The notes: generated from the letters alone by a model not told the origin. 64,000 nt of DNA from Gracilibacillus orientalis (GCF_900114645.1 NZ_FOTR01000009.1:1-64000); one strand, 5' to 3'; positions 1 through 7,704 are shown, counted from the first letter of the stretch. Translations and numbers: made by a program.

Positions 1-96
1 GATTAAGTCCATATAATTGTGTAAAAAGAAAAGTCATTATTAATTCCTCATGATACAATGTTTTCAACCACGATAAACAAAGAGGAGGAATTAATA

Positions 97-1266
97 ATGA
101 CCCAATTACATTTTAACCTAAACATGGAGGAATTAAAAGATTCCGTGATGAACTCTAATATGGAGGCAGTGGTGAAGTCCTCCATGGTTCTGATTTTGAA
201 TGAGTATATGAAAAAAGAACGGGATGCCTATTTAAAAGTAGATCATTATGAACGATCAGAAGAACGTCAAGATCAACGAAATGGCTACTATGACCGACAT
301 TATATGATGAGTGTAGGAAAAGTAAAACTGCGTGTTCCCCGTACAAGAAGTGGAGAGTTTTCTCCTAGTATTTTCGAGAAATATAAACGCGTGGACCAAG
401 CCTTTACATTAGCCATGCTAGAAATGGTCGTGAATGGTGTATCTACTCGCAAAGTAACGAACATTGTAAAAGAATTATGTGGAGAAGAAATTTCCAAGTC
501 GTTTGTTTCTTCGTTAACAGCGAAGTTAGATCCGATCGTGAAACAGTGGGCAGAACGACCGCTAAACACGATGGTCTATTGTCCATATGTATTTGTGGAT
601 GCGATGTATATTAAAGTACGTGAGCACCACAAAGTAGTATCCAAGGCGGTTTATATCGCCACAGCGATTAATGAACAAAACAAACGTGAAGTATTAGGGT
701 TAAAAGTGGATCACCAAGAAAGTTTTGAAGCTTGGCAAAGTTTCCTTCAATCCTTCGTAGCGCGTGGTTTATCTTCGCCAAAAATGATTATATCTGATGC
801 GCATCCTGGTCTTAAAAAAGCTATTGCCCAAACTTTCGTAGGTACAACATGGCAACGTTGTACCGTACACTTTAAACGCAATATTATTCACCATCTACCG
901 AAAAAAGGAAGGAAAGAGGTTATCCTAGATTTAAAACGTATCTTTCAGGCAGTGAAGCCGGAAGATGCACGCCGATTTAAAGAAGAATTCTTAAAAAAGT
1001 ACGAGGATAACACAAAACTTGAAAAAGCCAGGAAGGTGTTGGATGAAGGATTTGATGATGCCATTCAATATATGAATGAACCGGATAAATACCATCCTTT
1101 TATTCATAGTACCAATCATTTAGAACGATTAAATGAGGAAGTTCGAAGACGTGAGAGTGTCATCCGGATCTTTCCAAACACTCAATCCGCTTTTCGTCTC
1201 TTAGCTGCTTACTTAATGGAATATGCAGAAACAAAGCAACAACAAAGAGCACTTTTGAAAAATTAA
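97..1266 (+). CDS. IS256 family transposase
   Basis: A 389-residue mutator/IS256-type DDE transposase that excises and inserts the surrounding element. Visible family features are DAMYIKVR with the first catalytic Asp near residue 168, the SDAHPGL block with the second Asp near 235, the conserved WQRCTVHF motif, and a C-terminal NHLERLNEEVRRR segment that carries the catalytic Glu. The start at 97 is chosen over the ATG at 58 because AGAGGAGGAA sits 6-7 bases upstream of it. The first 13 codons of the longer frame read through this ribosome binding site. The C-terminus is complete. It is a mobile-element gene and not part of the neighbouring flagellar/fabZ region. Confidence 0.95.
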   Translation: MTQLHFNLNMEELKDSVMNSNMEAVVKSSMVLILNEYMKKERDAYLKVDHYERSEERQDQRNGYYDRHYMMSVGKVKLRVPRTRSGEFSPSIFEKYKRVDQAFTLAMLEMVVNGVSTRKVTNIVKELCGEEISKSFVSSLTAKLDPIVKQWAERPLNTMVYCPYVFVDAMYIKVREHHKVVSKAVYIATAINEQNKREVLGLKVDHQESFEAWQSFLQSFVARGLSSPKMIISDAHPGLKKAIAQTFVGTTWQRCTVHFKRNIIHHLPKKGRKEVILDLKRIFQAVKPEDARRFKEEFLKKYEDNTKLEKARKVLDEGFDDAIQYMNEPDKYHPFIHSTNHLERLNEEVRRRESVIRIFPNTQSAFRLLAAYLMEYAETKQQQRALLKN

Positions 1267-1294
1267 AAAGCACTTTGATAGCATGCCCATTTTC

Positions 1295-1326
1295 CACTGG
1301 GGGAAGGGGATCCCCTTCCCCCAGTG
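1295..1326. terminator. Perfect 32-bp palindrome after the transposase
   Basis: CACTGGGGGAAGGGGA is followed immediately by its exact complement. It is flanked by TTTTC on the left and AAAAAAT on the right, 28 bp after the transposase stop and inside the insertion sequence. The GC-rich foldback would stop transcription leaving the transposase gene or entering from outside. It lacks a long U tract on the plus strand, so it may act as an insulating hairpin instead of a classical intrinsic terminator. Confidence 0.6.
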
Positions 1327-1418
1327 AAAAAATAAATAACCGTCATATGTGGTGGAAACATTGTATTTTTACTTTTACACAAAATTAAGGACTTGACTAA
1401 ATCCTTATCCTTTCTTAT

Positions 1419-1455
1419 GAGATTTGTCAGTTATCTCAGTTTTTGTGACAAATCT
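1419..1455. repeat. Single copy of the 51-bp hairpin repeat (family A)
   Basis: GAGATTTGTCA and, 15 bases later, TGACAAATCT form a hairpin. The same arms recur as the unit of the arrays at 32.1 kb and 62.2 kb. Here there is one unit, directly beside the right end of the insertion sequence. Confidence 0.7.
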
Positions 1456-1479
1456 TTGCACCTCATCAACCTCTAAGAA

Positions 1480-1640
1480 AAGCTTAGTGCGCCCATTAGA
1501 AATGTAGCGACTTCAGAATCAACTGAGATAAAGGAATCACGGTGAGCGAGTGACGAGATGCTGACTTTCTGCCAAGAGCATAAGGGCGATTCGTGAAGTC
1601 GCCTATTTTCTGGGCGTTCGGAGCTAGACACCCGCGCAAT
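1480..1640. repeat. Dispersed repeat family B, full-length copy 1
   Basis: About 160 bp starting AAGCTTAGTGCGCCC and ending GGAGCTAGACACCCGCGC. It contains GATAAAGGAATCACGGTGAG, GCATAAGGGCG and GAAGTCGCCTA blocks. The same blocks appear in the same order at 31824-31984, as the 3' half at 32548-32626, and as the two ends only at 35480-35535. No coding potential is seen. The ends are partly self-complementary (GTGCGC / GCGC). Confidence 0.75.
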
Positions 1641-1666
1641 TTTTATACTTTCTGATATGACAAAAA

Positions 1667-1690
1667 AGAGAAGCTCAGCAAAGCTTCTCT
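1667..1690 (-). terminator. Terminator of fabZ
   Basis: Read on the minus strand, AGAGAAGCT and AGCTTCTCT form a 9-bp stem with a 6-base loop, followed by TTTTTTG. It lies 5 bases past the fabZ stop codon. Confidence 0.85.
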
Positions 1691-1695
1691 CTCCC

Positions 1696-2112
1696 TTATT
1701 TCACCGCAAATGTGATTTCCGCTTCACAAGCTAATTCTCCGTCTACTGTTGCGACGGCTTTTCCTTTACCAATCGGTCCTTTAATACGGATAATTTCGAC
1801 TTCAAGCTGAAGTTGATCTCCCGGTTTTACCTGACGCTTAAAACGACATTTGTCAATGCCAGCTAGAAAACCGATTTTACCTTTATTTTCCTCTTTACTC
1901 AAAATCGCAACGGCTCCGACCTGTGCTAATGCTTCAACAATTAACACACCAGGCATGACCGGATAATCTGGGAAATGCCCTTGAAAAAATGGTTCATTAA
2001 TCGTTACATTCTTTTTTCCGACAATTCGTTTGTCATCTTGTTCTGTGATCGCATCCACTAACAGAAATGGATAACGGTGTGGGATCGTTTCTTTAATTTG
2101 TTCAATATCCAT
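1696..2112 (-). CDS. fabZ: 3-hydroxyacyl-ACP dehydratase FabZ
   Basis: A 138-residue hot-dog-fold dehydratase of type II fatty acid synthesis. It removes water from beta-hydroxyacyl-ACP to give trans-2-enoyl-ACP in the cytoplasm. The N-terminal [11 protein letters not shown] segment and the active-site block [11 protein letters not shown] (catalytic His) followed by EALAQ (catalytic Glu) are both present, and the length is normal for the family. The start ATG at 2112 is preceded by AAAGGAG at about 8 bases. A longer in-frame reading to 2151 would cover that site. As in B. subtilis and relatives it follows the flhO-flhP block. Here a terminator-like hairpin (2349-2376) separates it from the flagellar genes, so it probably has its own promoter. 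Confidence 0.96.
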   Translation of the reverse strand: MDIEQIKETIPHRYPFLLVDAITEQDDKRIVGKKNVTINEPFFQGHFPDYPVMPGVLIVEALAQVGAVAILSKEENKGKIGFLAGIDKCRFKRQVKPGDQLQLEVEIIRIKGPIGKGKAVATVDGELACEAEITFAVK

Positions 2113-2426
2113 ATGTATGACTCCTTTCCTCACTCCACTAAAGTATATCAAAAAGCAGGAAAAAAATCATAGCTAAAAAAGATAGCCTATCTTTAGTGGT
2201 ATCTAAATAGGAGCGGTGCTACCACAATTCTTTGATAATGCAGCTTTTTCTTTGCTAAATCACCAGTTTGCATACAGAGGATAGAAAATGCTTCCCACAA
2301 AAACACAACCATTAAATGAAGCATCCACCTACACACTTTCATAAAAAACACGTAAATTCGATATTGAATTCACGTGTGAAATAACTTGTATACCTCAAAA
2401 CGGGCCCGTTAAGGAAAAATCTGTGG
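2113..2426. other. Intergenic region between the EpuA-type gene and fabZ
   Basis: No gene is visible in these 314 bases. A short perfect hairpin, AAAGATAG / CTATCTTT, lies at 2178-2194, and the terminator described separately lies at 2349-2376. A fabZ promoter is expected here but I could not assign it confidently. Confidence 0.5.
2349..2376 (-). terminator. Terminator of the flhO-flhP-epuA transcription unit
   Basis: On the minus strand CACGTGAATTC and GAATTTACGTG pair with one mismatch around a 6-base loop and are followed by TTTTTTATG. The hairpin lies about 50 bases after the EpuA-type gene. Confidence 0.8.
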
Positions 2427-2720
2427 TTATTCTTCTTTAACGAAATCGATGATATGTTGCCAGGTCCCCCATTTCAAGACGTCTAATGGGCTACCATCTC
2501 CAAGTATGCTAAAGCCTATAATGAGACCAACCATTAAAGCAAATAAACTTAACAAAACAATAATCAAAACCTTCGCCCAAATTGGAATGAGGCGACGTAC
2601 GTATTTTTTCTCTTTCTGTTTTTCATTTGCTCTTTTTGCCTTTTTGGTCTTTGTCTCAGCATTTTTTTGTTCATTTACTTTTTTGGTATTCTTATTTGTT
2701 GATTTTGTGTCCTCTGACAT
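2427..2720 (-). CDS. EpuA-type small membrane protein (often mis-named RNA polymerase beta subunit)
   Basis: A 97-residue protein. The first 40 residues are very Lys/Asn/Glu-rich and hydrophilic (KKAKRANEKQKEKK). Then follow RRLIPIWAKVLI and one strong membrane helix (about residues 45-70), and a C-terminal GDGSPLDVLKW..WQHI motif. That C-terminal motif is typical of the EpuA/DUF family found downstream of flhP in Bacillaceae. The topology is probably N-in with a short extracytoplasmic tail. Its function is unknown. Databases sometimes label such proteins as DNA-directed RNA polymerase subunit beta, which the sequence does not support. It follows flhP by 28 bp and shares its terminator, so it is likely co-transcribed with the flagellar genes. 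Confidence 0.8.
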   Translation of the reverse strand: MSEDTKSTNKNTKKVNEQKNAETKTKKAKRANEKQKEKKYVRRLIPIWAKVLIIVLLSLFALMVGLIIGFSILGDGSPLDVLKWGTWQHIIDFVKEE

Positions 2721-2748
2721 ACGGGATGACTCCTTATTAATAACTACA

Positions 2749-3579
2749 CTATCTCAACTGATTAATTAGACCACTCATTTGGTCATGCATTGAGATTGTT
2801 CGTGCATTAAATTGATATGCTCGTTGCGTTTCAATCATATCTGTAGTTTGTTTTGCCAAGTTTACATTGGAAGCCTCCAACGCACCACTTTTCATGTTGA
2901 CGTCCGCCAATCCAACCCCATTGATGACCTCGTCAAATGGATAATTTTCTAGAGATTGTTCGGATAAACGGAACAAACTATTTCCAGCAGCTTCTAACAA
3001 TCGCGGGCGTACTGCTTCAACAATTTCTAGTTGTCCTTCAACAGCTTGCACACCATTACGCGTTACATTGATCGTACCATTTTCCTCTATTTTCAGATCG
3101 TCCATATTATCATCTAATACAACCGGTTCTCCACCAGCTCCAAGCACTGGATTTCCATCAGAAGTAGCAAGCATTACCTGATCATCTTCCACTGGTGTCA
3201 AATAAAAATTCCCTGCTCTTGTATAACGGACTTCTTCTTCACCATTTTCATTAACTGCTACCTGAAAAAGATGGTTGTCTTCCAATAATGCAACATCAAG
3301 GTTACGATCCGTTACCTTTGATGATCCTTGTTCAAAATTAAAATTGGTATGACCAAGCTTAGCACCATTCCCAACTCGTAATCCATCTGGTGTTAAGCGT
3401 CCTTCTGGATTTGTCGGATCCGGCTCGGTGTTGATTTGCTGTGACAGCAAGGAAGAAAAGTTGGCATCACGGTTTTTATAGCCAGTTGTATTAACATTCG
3501 CAATATTATTACCGATATTATCTAATCGTTTTTGTAATTGCCCCATCGTTACGGCAGCTTGGAAGGTCATTCTTGTCAT
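2749..3579 (-). CDS. flhP: Flagellar hook-basal body protein FlhP (FlgG-like rod protein)
   Basis: A 276-residue axial flagellar protein of the FlgF/FlgG family. The N-terminus contains QLQKRLDNIGNNIANVNTTGYKNR, the conserved heptad and NNxANxxTxGYK signature of rod/hook subunits. The C-terminus ANVNLAKQTTDMIETQRAYQFNARTI is the matching helical terminus. Both ends pack into the rod after export through the flagellar type III apparatus. AAAGGGG lies 9 bases before the ATG. It is paired with flhO (17 bp gap) downstream of mbl, exactly as in B. subtilis, where FlhO and FlhP form the distal rod. Confidence 0.92.
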   Translation of the reverse strand: MTRMTFQAAVTMGQLQKRLDNIGNNIANVNTTGYKNRDANFSSLLSQQINTEPDPTNPEGRLTPDGLRVGNGAKLGHTNFNFEQGSSKVTDRNLDVALLEDNHLFQVAVNENGEEEVRYTRAGNFYLTPVEDDQVMLATSDGNPVLGAGGEPVVLDDNMDDLKIEENGTINVTRNGVQAVEGQLEIVEAVRPRLLEAAGNSLFRLSEQSLENYPFDEVINGVGLADVNMKSGALEASNVNLAKQTTDMIETQRAYQFNARTISMHDQMSGLINQLR

Positions 3580-3596
3580 TTAATTCTACCCCTTTA

Positions 3597-4421
3597 TCAT
3601 CCAAGTCGTGCAATTTCATTGACTGCTTTGTCTAAACTGCGATCGTATTGTTGGACTACTTTTTGGTTAGCTTCAAAACTGCGGTATGCCTGCATCATAT
3701 CTGTCATCGCTTTTGATGCGTCCACATTAGAGTTTTCTAGATGGTTTTGCTGAACATTGAATTGCAAGCCGTCTACACCTCTGGCATCCACCAATGCCTC
3801 ACCATCTGCTGCAAGTTCAAATAAATCTTGTCCGTTTTTAACTAAATTGTTAGGATTAGCACTATAAGCGATCCCAAGCGGAACTTCACCGCCGTCTAGT
3901 TGTACCATACCTTCTGGTGTCACCGTAAATGCTAAATTGTCAGTATTGACCGGATTCCCCGCATCATCTAAGACATAATAGCCATTATTAGTTGTTAAAT
4001 TCCCTTCACCATCCACAGTGAAATTACCGTTTCTCGTATAACAGTTTTCCCCTTCACCATTTTGTACAGTAAATAAAGTTAATCCTTCTTCATCCGGGGT
4101 TTCACCTTGTACTAATGCCATATCTGTTGAAATCCCTGTTTCCTGAAGACTTCCTTGTACGAAATCAGGTATCGTTTCTTGAACATATACCCCTGTGTTA
4201 ATGGCACCAATTTCAGACATTGTTGGAACAGTGCTACCTTGAGAATTGGGAATATCACGGTTTTCCATACGTTGAATTAATAACTCTGGAAATGCTTTTA
4301 GGGTTGTTTGATCTTGCTTGTATCCAGGTGTTTGTGCATTCGTTATATTATTGGACAACACTTCTTGTCTGCGTTGCTGTGCCATCATTCCATTTGTAGC
4401 AGTGTAAAAACCTCTAAGCAT
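3597..4421 (-). CDS. flhO: Flagellar hook-basal body protein FlhO (FlgF/FlgG-like rod protein)
   Basis: A 274-residue paralogue of FlhP. The N-terminal block is MLRGFYTATNGMMAQQRRQEVLSNNITNAQTPGYKQD (conserved residues SNNITNAQTPGYK), and the C-terminal block is ENSNVDASKAMTDMMQAYRSFEANQKV. It is predicted to be exported and assembled into the rod. GAGGAG is 8 bases before the ATG. It is the first gene of a flhO-flhP-epuA unit downstream of mbl. The 87-bp gap to mbl contains no clear terminator, so read-through from mbl is possible. Confidence 0.92.
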   Translation of the reverse strand: MLRGFYTATNGMMAQQRRQEVLSNNITNAQTPGYKQDQTTLKAFPELLIQRMENRDIPNSQGSTVPTMSEIGAINTGVYVQETIPDFVQGSLQETGISTDMALVQGETPDEEGLTLFTVQNGEGENCYTRNGNFTVDGEGNLTTNNGYYVLDDAGNPVNTDNLAFTVTPEGMVQLDGGEVPLGIAYSANPNNLVKNGQDLFELAADGEALVDARGVDGLQFNVQQNHLENSNVDASKAMTDMMQAYRSFEANQKVVQQYDRSLDKAVNEIARLG

Positions 4422-4508
4422 GAGTCGAACTCCTCTCCAAGTGACGCAAAGCTTTTATATATCTAGCTCTATTACGTCGCTAATTGGTCGCCATAAGCTT
4501 TTTATGTA

Positions 4509-5507
4509 TTACACAATCGAACGTTCTAATTTATCGATGTTATCTAGCATAATACCTGTCCCTTTTGCCACGCAGTTCATTGGTTCTTCCGCTAAAAGTA
4601 CAGGTACTTTCAGTTCTTCTGCCAACAACTGATCTAGACCATTCAACAGTGCACCACCACCAGTTAGAATAACACCTCTGTCGATAATATCTGCTGATAG
4701 CTCTGGTGGAGTTTTTTCTAAAACGGTCTTCGCTGATTGTACAATTAATGAAATTGATTCTCTTAGAGCTTCTTCCACTTCTTCGGAACGGATCGTAATT
4801 GTTCTCGGTAAACCAGTTACCATATCACGTCCACGGATATCGATTTCTTCGTTACGAGCACCTTGAAAAACGGTAGCTACGTTAACTTTAATATCTTCTG
4901 CAGTTCTTTCACCGATTAATAATTTATATTTACGTTTTACATGTTGAAGAATTTCACCATCGAATTTGTCACCGGCCATTTTGATCGATTGTGCCGTTAC
5001 GATATCTCCCATGGAAAGTACAGCGATATCTGTTGTTCCACCACCGATATCAACGACCATGTTTCCACTCGGTTGAAAAATATCCATTCCTGCACCGATT
5101 GCTGCTACTTTTGGTTCTTCTTCTAAATAGACTTTTTTACCGCCGGATTTTTCCGCCGCTTCTTTGATCGCCTTTTGTTCTACTTTCGTAATGTTAGTTG
5201 GGCAGCAAATTAGCATTCTCGGTTTCGATAAAAATCCTTTGACATTAATTTTATTAATAAAATATCTAAGCATCGATTCTGTGACATCAAAATCTGCGAT
5301 AACTCCATCCTTTAGTGGACGAATCGCTTCGATATTACCTGGTGTACGCCCAACCATACGTCGTGCTTCTTCACCAACTTCTAATACTTTTCCTGTATTG
5401 CGGTCCATCGCAACAACGGACGGTTCATCCAGTACAATGCCTTTGCCTTTCACATGAATAAGTACATTCGCAGTACCTAAATCTATTCCAATATCTCTTG
5501 AAAACAT
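4509..5507 (-). CDS. mbl: MreB-like actin homologue Mbl
   Basis: A 332-residue bacterial actin that forms membrane-associated filaments and directs cylindrical wall synthesis. The actin-fold nucleotide motifs are all present: IGIDLGTANVLI (phosphate 1), VVDIGGGTTDIAVLS (phosphate 2) and ILTGGGALLNGLD (adenosine). Position downstream of spoIIID and upstream of flhO-flhP separates it from MreB and MreBH, because spoIIID-mbl-flhO-flhP is the conserved B. subtilis order. AGGGAGGA precedes the ATG. The 268-bp upstream region is very AT-rich and shows no other gene. Confidence 0.96.
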   Translation of the reverse strand: MFSRDIGIDLGTANVLIHVKGKGIVLDEPSVVAMDRNTGKVLEVGEEARRMVGRTPGNIEAIRPLKDGVIADFDVTESMLRYFINKINVKGFLSKPRMLICCPTNITKVEQKAIKEAAEKSGGKKVYLEEEPKVAAIGAGMDIFQPSGNMVVDIGGGTTDIAVLSMGDIVTAQSIKMAGDKFDGEILQHVKRKYKLLIGERTAEDIKVNVATVFQGARNEEIDIRGRDMVTGLPRTITIRSEEVEEALRESISLIVQSAKTVLEKTPPELSADIIDRGVILTGGGALLNGLDQLLAEELKVPVLLAEEPMNCVAKGTGIMLDNIDKLERSIV

Positions 5508-5775
5508 GAACGTTTATCCTCCCTATTTCATTACCTTGCTTGAGATTTATGTCGGTTAATTAATGATGTTTTTGTCATCTGCTAGTTAATGTCTTTTCTA
5601 TTATGGTACATAATACCTCTAATTATATATAATATCATAAAATGATGAAGATCGTTATAGCTTTCTATAAAAAAATGTGGTTTTTTTTGGAATATATATG
5701 ATAGAAAGGTGCATCTGTTATTAGAATGGTGTCCATCTGGAGGTATATGTATGAATTAGAGAGGATATCATTGGG

Positions 5776-6066
5776 TTACTTTGTTAATAGTTCTTCTGTT
5801 TCCGGTGGTATTTTTTTACCATCAAGTTGATATTTCACTTTGGTTGCTTCTCCACCACGTAAGTGCCGAATTGCTTTATGGTGACTTAAAATGGTTTTGA
5901 CTTCGTTTGCTAGTTCGGGATGTATGTCTGGTAAGCGCTCTGTGAGATCTTTGTGTACTGTACTTTTTGAAACTCCAAATTCCTTGGCGATAATTCGAAC
6001 CGTTTTCTTCGTTTCGACAATGTACCTTCCAATCCTTAATGTTCTCTCTTTGATGTAGTCATGCAC
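5776..6066 (-). CDS. spoIIID: Stage III sporulation transcriptional regulator SpoIIID
   Basis: A 96-residue mother-cell DNA-binding regulator that activates or represses many sigma-E genes. It is almost colinear with the B. subtilis protein: MHDYIKERTLRIGRYIVETKKTVR, then the helix-turn-helix IAKEFGVSKSTVHKDLTERLP (about residues 27-47), then the basic C-terminal segment HHKAIRHLRGGEATKVKYQ. The start is GTG, with GGGAGG 8 bases upstream. A perfect 10-bp inverted repeat (6092-6101 and 6161-6170) lies in the leader. It is separated from mbl by 268 bp. Confidence 0.96.
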   Translation of the reverse strand: MHDYIKERTLRIGRYIVETKKTVRIIAKEFGVSKSTVHKDLTERLPDIHPELANEVKTILSHHKAIRHLRGGEATKVKYQLDGKKIPPETEELLTK

Positions 6067-6091
6067 ATCACTCGCCTCCCAAAAGTTGTCA

Positions 6092-6170
6092 GTCTAAGGT
6101 GTGAACAGAGACAAGTACTACCATATAAAATTATCCATAATACCTAACAACTAGCATCCTCACCTTAGAC
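6092..6170. promoter_or_regulatory. Inverted repeat upstream of spoIIID
   Basis: GTCTAAGGTG at 6092-6101 and its exact complement CACCTTAGAC at 6161-6170 flank 59 AT-rich bases immediately before the spoIIID ribosome binding site. A sigma-E promoter is expected between them, but I could not match one convincingly. The arms could be two copies of an operator in opposite orientation or a long-range RNA stem. Confidence 0.4.
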
Positions 6171-6361
6171 AAATAAAACATAATTTGTACCATCTTATTA
6201 AACAGCACATCCCAATATGACAGTAATTTTCGGGTTGGCATGCAAGTAAGAGGGGTTTTGTCCGCGCGGGATAAGGCCTTATTCAAATAATGGATTATTT
6301 TTCTTGACGAGTTATGACTTTCTGTTCATGAGATATAACCAGTTATTTTCCCGAACAGCAT

Positions 6362-6393
6362 AAAAAAGTGATGACGAGTGTCATCACTTTTTT
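6362..6393. terminator. Strong bidirectional terminator after the AimR-like receptor unit
   Basis: AAAAAAGTGATGAC and GTCATCACTTTTTT form a perfect 14-bp stem with loop GAGT, with U tracts for both directions. It closes a short transcript that holds the AimR-like receptor and the 15-codon ORF after it. Confidence 0.93.
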
Positions 6394-6397
6394 AACC

Positions 6398-6445
6398 CTA
6401 GCCAATATCACCGTAATCAGGATCAAACTTTTTTACCAACTTCAT
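6398..6445 (-). CDS. Candidate 15-residue signalling peptide, MKLVKKFDPDYGDIG
   Basis: A short frame beginning 28 bases after the receptor stop and ending 4 bases before the terminator. The ATG at 6445 has GGGAG with an 8-base gap, a textbook ribosome binding site. An earlier in-frame ATG at 6466 would give 22 residues (adding MGVGEKS) but lacks a site of its own. The peptide has a basic start and an acidic, Gly-ending tail, DPDYGDIG, and no hydrophobic export signal. RRNPP-type receptors, including AimR, usually have their peptide gene directly downstream, which is why I propose this as the cognate signal. Phage AimP precursors are longer, about 40 residues, with a secretion signal, so this would be a different, leaderless type. 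A non-translated spacer remains possible. Confidence 0.45.
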   Translation of the reverse strand: MKLVKKFDPDYGDIG

Positions 6446-6473
6446 AGACTTTTCTCCCACTCCCATATTTTCT

Positions 6474-7505
6474 TTATATTCCTAAACCTTCTGAAGCCTT
6501 AAGTGGCAATCTTGCGAAAAAGTGATCACTCCTTTTCTCCATAAAGTATTGATAAGAATATATAAAAAAATGTTGCTTTCTTGTTGCCAATCCCAAGTAA
6601 TAATGTGTAAATGGAGTTTTAATGTCTAGATGTTCTAATATGGTTTTTGCTTGTTGGAAGTTCCCTTTAGCAATTTCTAGGTGGGCTCGTTCTACGGGAT
6701 CCTTGGTGAAAACCCCATTCACTTTCCCAAAATGGGCACAAATAAATGGATACGTATAATTTTCAATATAATCTAATATTTCTTGATCGCCTAAGCAATT
6801 AGCTATGTATTTTGCTTCTTCGATATGATAGACACTAGATTCAAAATCTTCGTATATATAACTGAGGGCTAAGTCTAGGTGGAGTTGTGCTTTTTGTTTT
6901 ACATGATGTGGTATTTGCAACGCTTCATAGGCGTGCTTTCTAGCTAAAATTAACTCATTCCTCTTCCAGTAGTATTGAAATAATAAGATCTGTATTCTAA
7001 TCTGGAAGAAGGTAATAAATAGTGGGTTGTCTAGATGACGTAGATGCTTTTGTATCTTGTTTAAATAGTAACCTATTCGTTCATAGTTGTATACTTTAAT
7101 ATCTGCTTCAATATATAAAAAGTATTTTAAACACCTTAATTCAGGATGATGAACGGAAACCGATTTCGTCTGTGTCCTTATTTGATGAACAGGTTTTCCA
7201 TTTTTCAAATCTAGCATGAATTGATATAGTATCGCTAATACTCGATTTGATTCATTCATACTTTCTTTATTTACTCCTATAAAATATTGTAATTCCTGAT
7301 AGCATTGGTTAATATAAAAATATTCTAGAGCCAATCGCTTATCTAAGTCTGATTTGCTTTGAAGCAGGAAATCTTTTGTCAGTTCCAGCTGTGCCGCTTC
7401 GTCGCTATCTAAGCTGATCATTGTTAAAAATTGAGGTAGTTGCAATTGCTTTTCTGATTCAAAATAGTCGCGCATTGTCCCTATTCTTTTTTTTGTTTGT
7501 ACCAT
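6474..7505 (-). CDS. AimR-family (arbitrium-type) peptide receptor homologue
   Basis: A 343-residue, mostly alpha-helical TPR-like protein. The C-terminal third matches the layout of phage SPbeta/phi3T AimR as I recall it: ERAHLEIAKGNFQQAKTIL (AimR has EQAH..), then FTHYYLGLA (AimR HYYLKGR), then HFFARLPLKASEGLG (AimR FLIRLPLLELEKMG). Residues 25-75 (LPQFLTMI..LTKDFLLQ..RLALEYF) align with AimR from about residue 50. In phages AimR is a DNA-binding regulator switched off by a secreted hexapeptide to favour lysogeny. Here the roughly 30-40 N-terminal residues that carry the DNA-binding helices in phage AimR appear to be missing, although AAAGGAG 7-8 bases before the ATG fixes the start. No phage genes are nearby; neighbours are spoIIID and spoIIQ. 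The regulated target is unknown. Confidence 0.8.
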   Translation of the reverse strand: MVQTKKRIGTMRDYFESEKQLQLPQFLTMISLDSDEAAQLELTKDFLLQSKSDLDKRLALEYFYINQCYQELQYFIGVNKESMNESNRVLAILYQFMLDLKNGKPVHQIRTQTKSVSVHHPELRCLKYFLYIEADIKVYNYERIGYYLNKIQKHLRHLDNPLFITFFQIRIQILLFQYYWKRNELILARKHAYEALQIPHHVKQKAQLHLDLALSYIYEDFESSVYHIEEAKYIANCLGDQEILDYIENYTYPFICAHFGKVNGVFTKDPVERAHLEIAKGNFQQAKTILEHLDIKTPFTHYYLGLATRKQHFFIYSYQYFMEKRSDHFFARLPLKASEGLGI

Positions 7506-7666
7506 AATTTATCTCCTTTCACAGTTATTTATTATTTCATATTCGAGAAATTATGCAATAGGTTTTTTGATAGAATCGTTCGTCAAATAGTTATTGATAT
7601 CGACAGTATTTGAGTGATTTTCATAGCTATCAAGTAGAATATATAAGAATAGCGTTGAAAAATGAA

Positions 7667-7702
7667 AAATCTCCCTACCTTTTTCACAGGTAAGGAGATT
7701 TT
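7667..7702 (-). terminator. Terminator of spoIIQ
   Basis: On the minus strand AAAATCTCC..ACCT and AGGT..GGAGATTTT pair around a 7-base loop and end in TTTTTCATTTTTC. It starts 2 bases after the spoIIQ stop. Confidence 0.85.
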
Positions 7703-7704
7703 GT

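Larger units (their letters stand above)
1..1398 (+). mobile_element. IS256-family insertion sequence
   Basis: The left end (1-33) and the right end (1367-1398) form imperfect inverted repeats. About 23 of 29 positions match from AAGTCC inwards, with a shared core TTGTGTAAAA. This resembles the IS256-type terminus beginning GATAAAGTCC. A single IS256-type transposase gene fills the element. The left boundary coincides with the window edge, so the target duplication cannot be checked and the exact outer base could lie just outside. The transposase frame is open along its full family length, so the copy looks potentially functional. It lies next to dispersed repeats downstream of fabZ, in a non-coding spot. 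Confidence 0.85.

Noticed and set aside
2427-2720. RNA polymerase beta subunit annotation for the 97-residue protein
   Set aside because: This name is used in databases for the EpuA-type family, but the protein is a small single-helix membrane protein with no polymerase similarity.
6474-7505. Prophage remnant explanation for the AimR-like gene
   Set aside because: No integrase, repressor, capsid or other phage gene lies within 20 kb on either side. The flanking genes keep the ancestral sporulation order.
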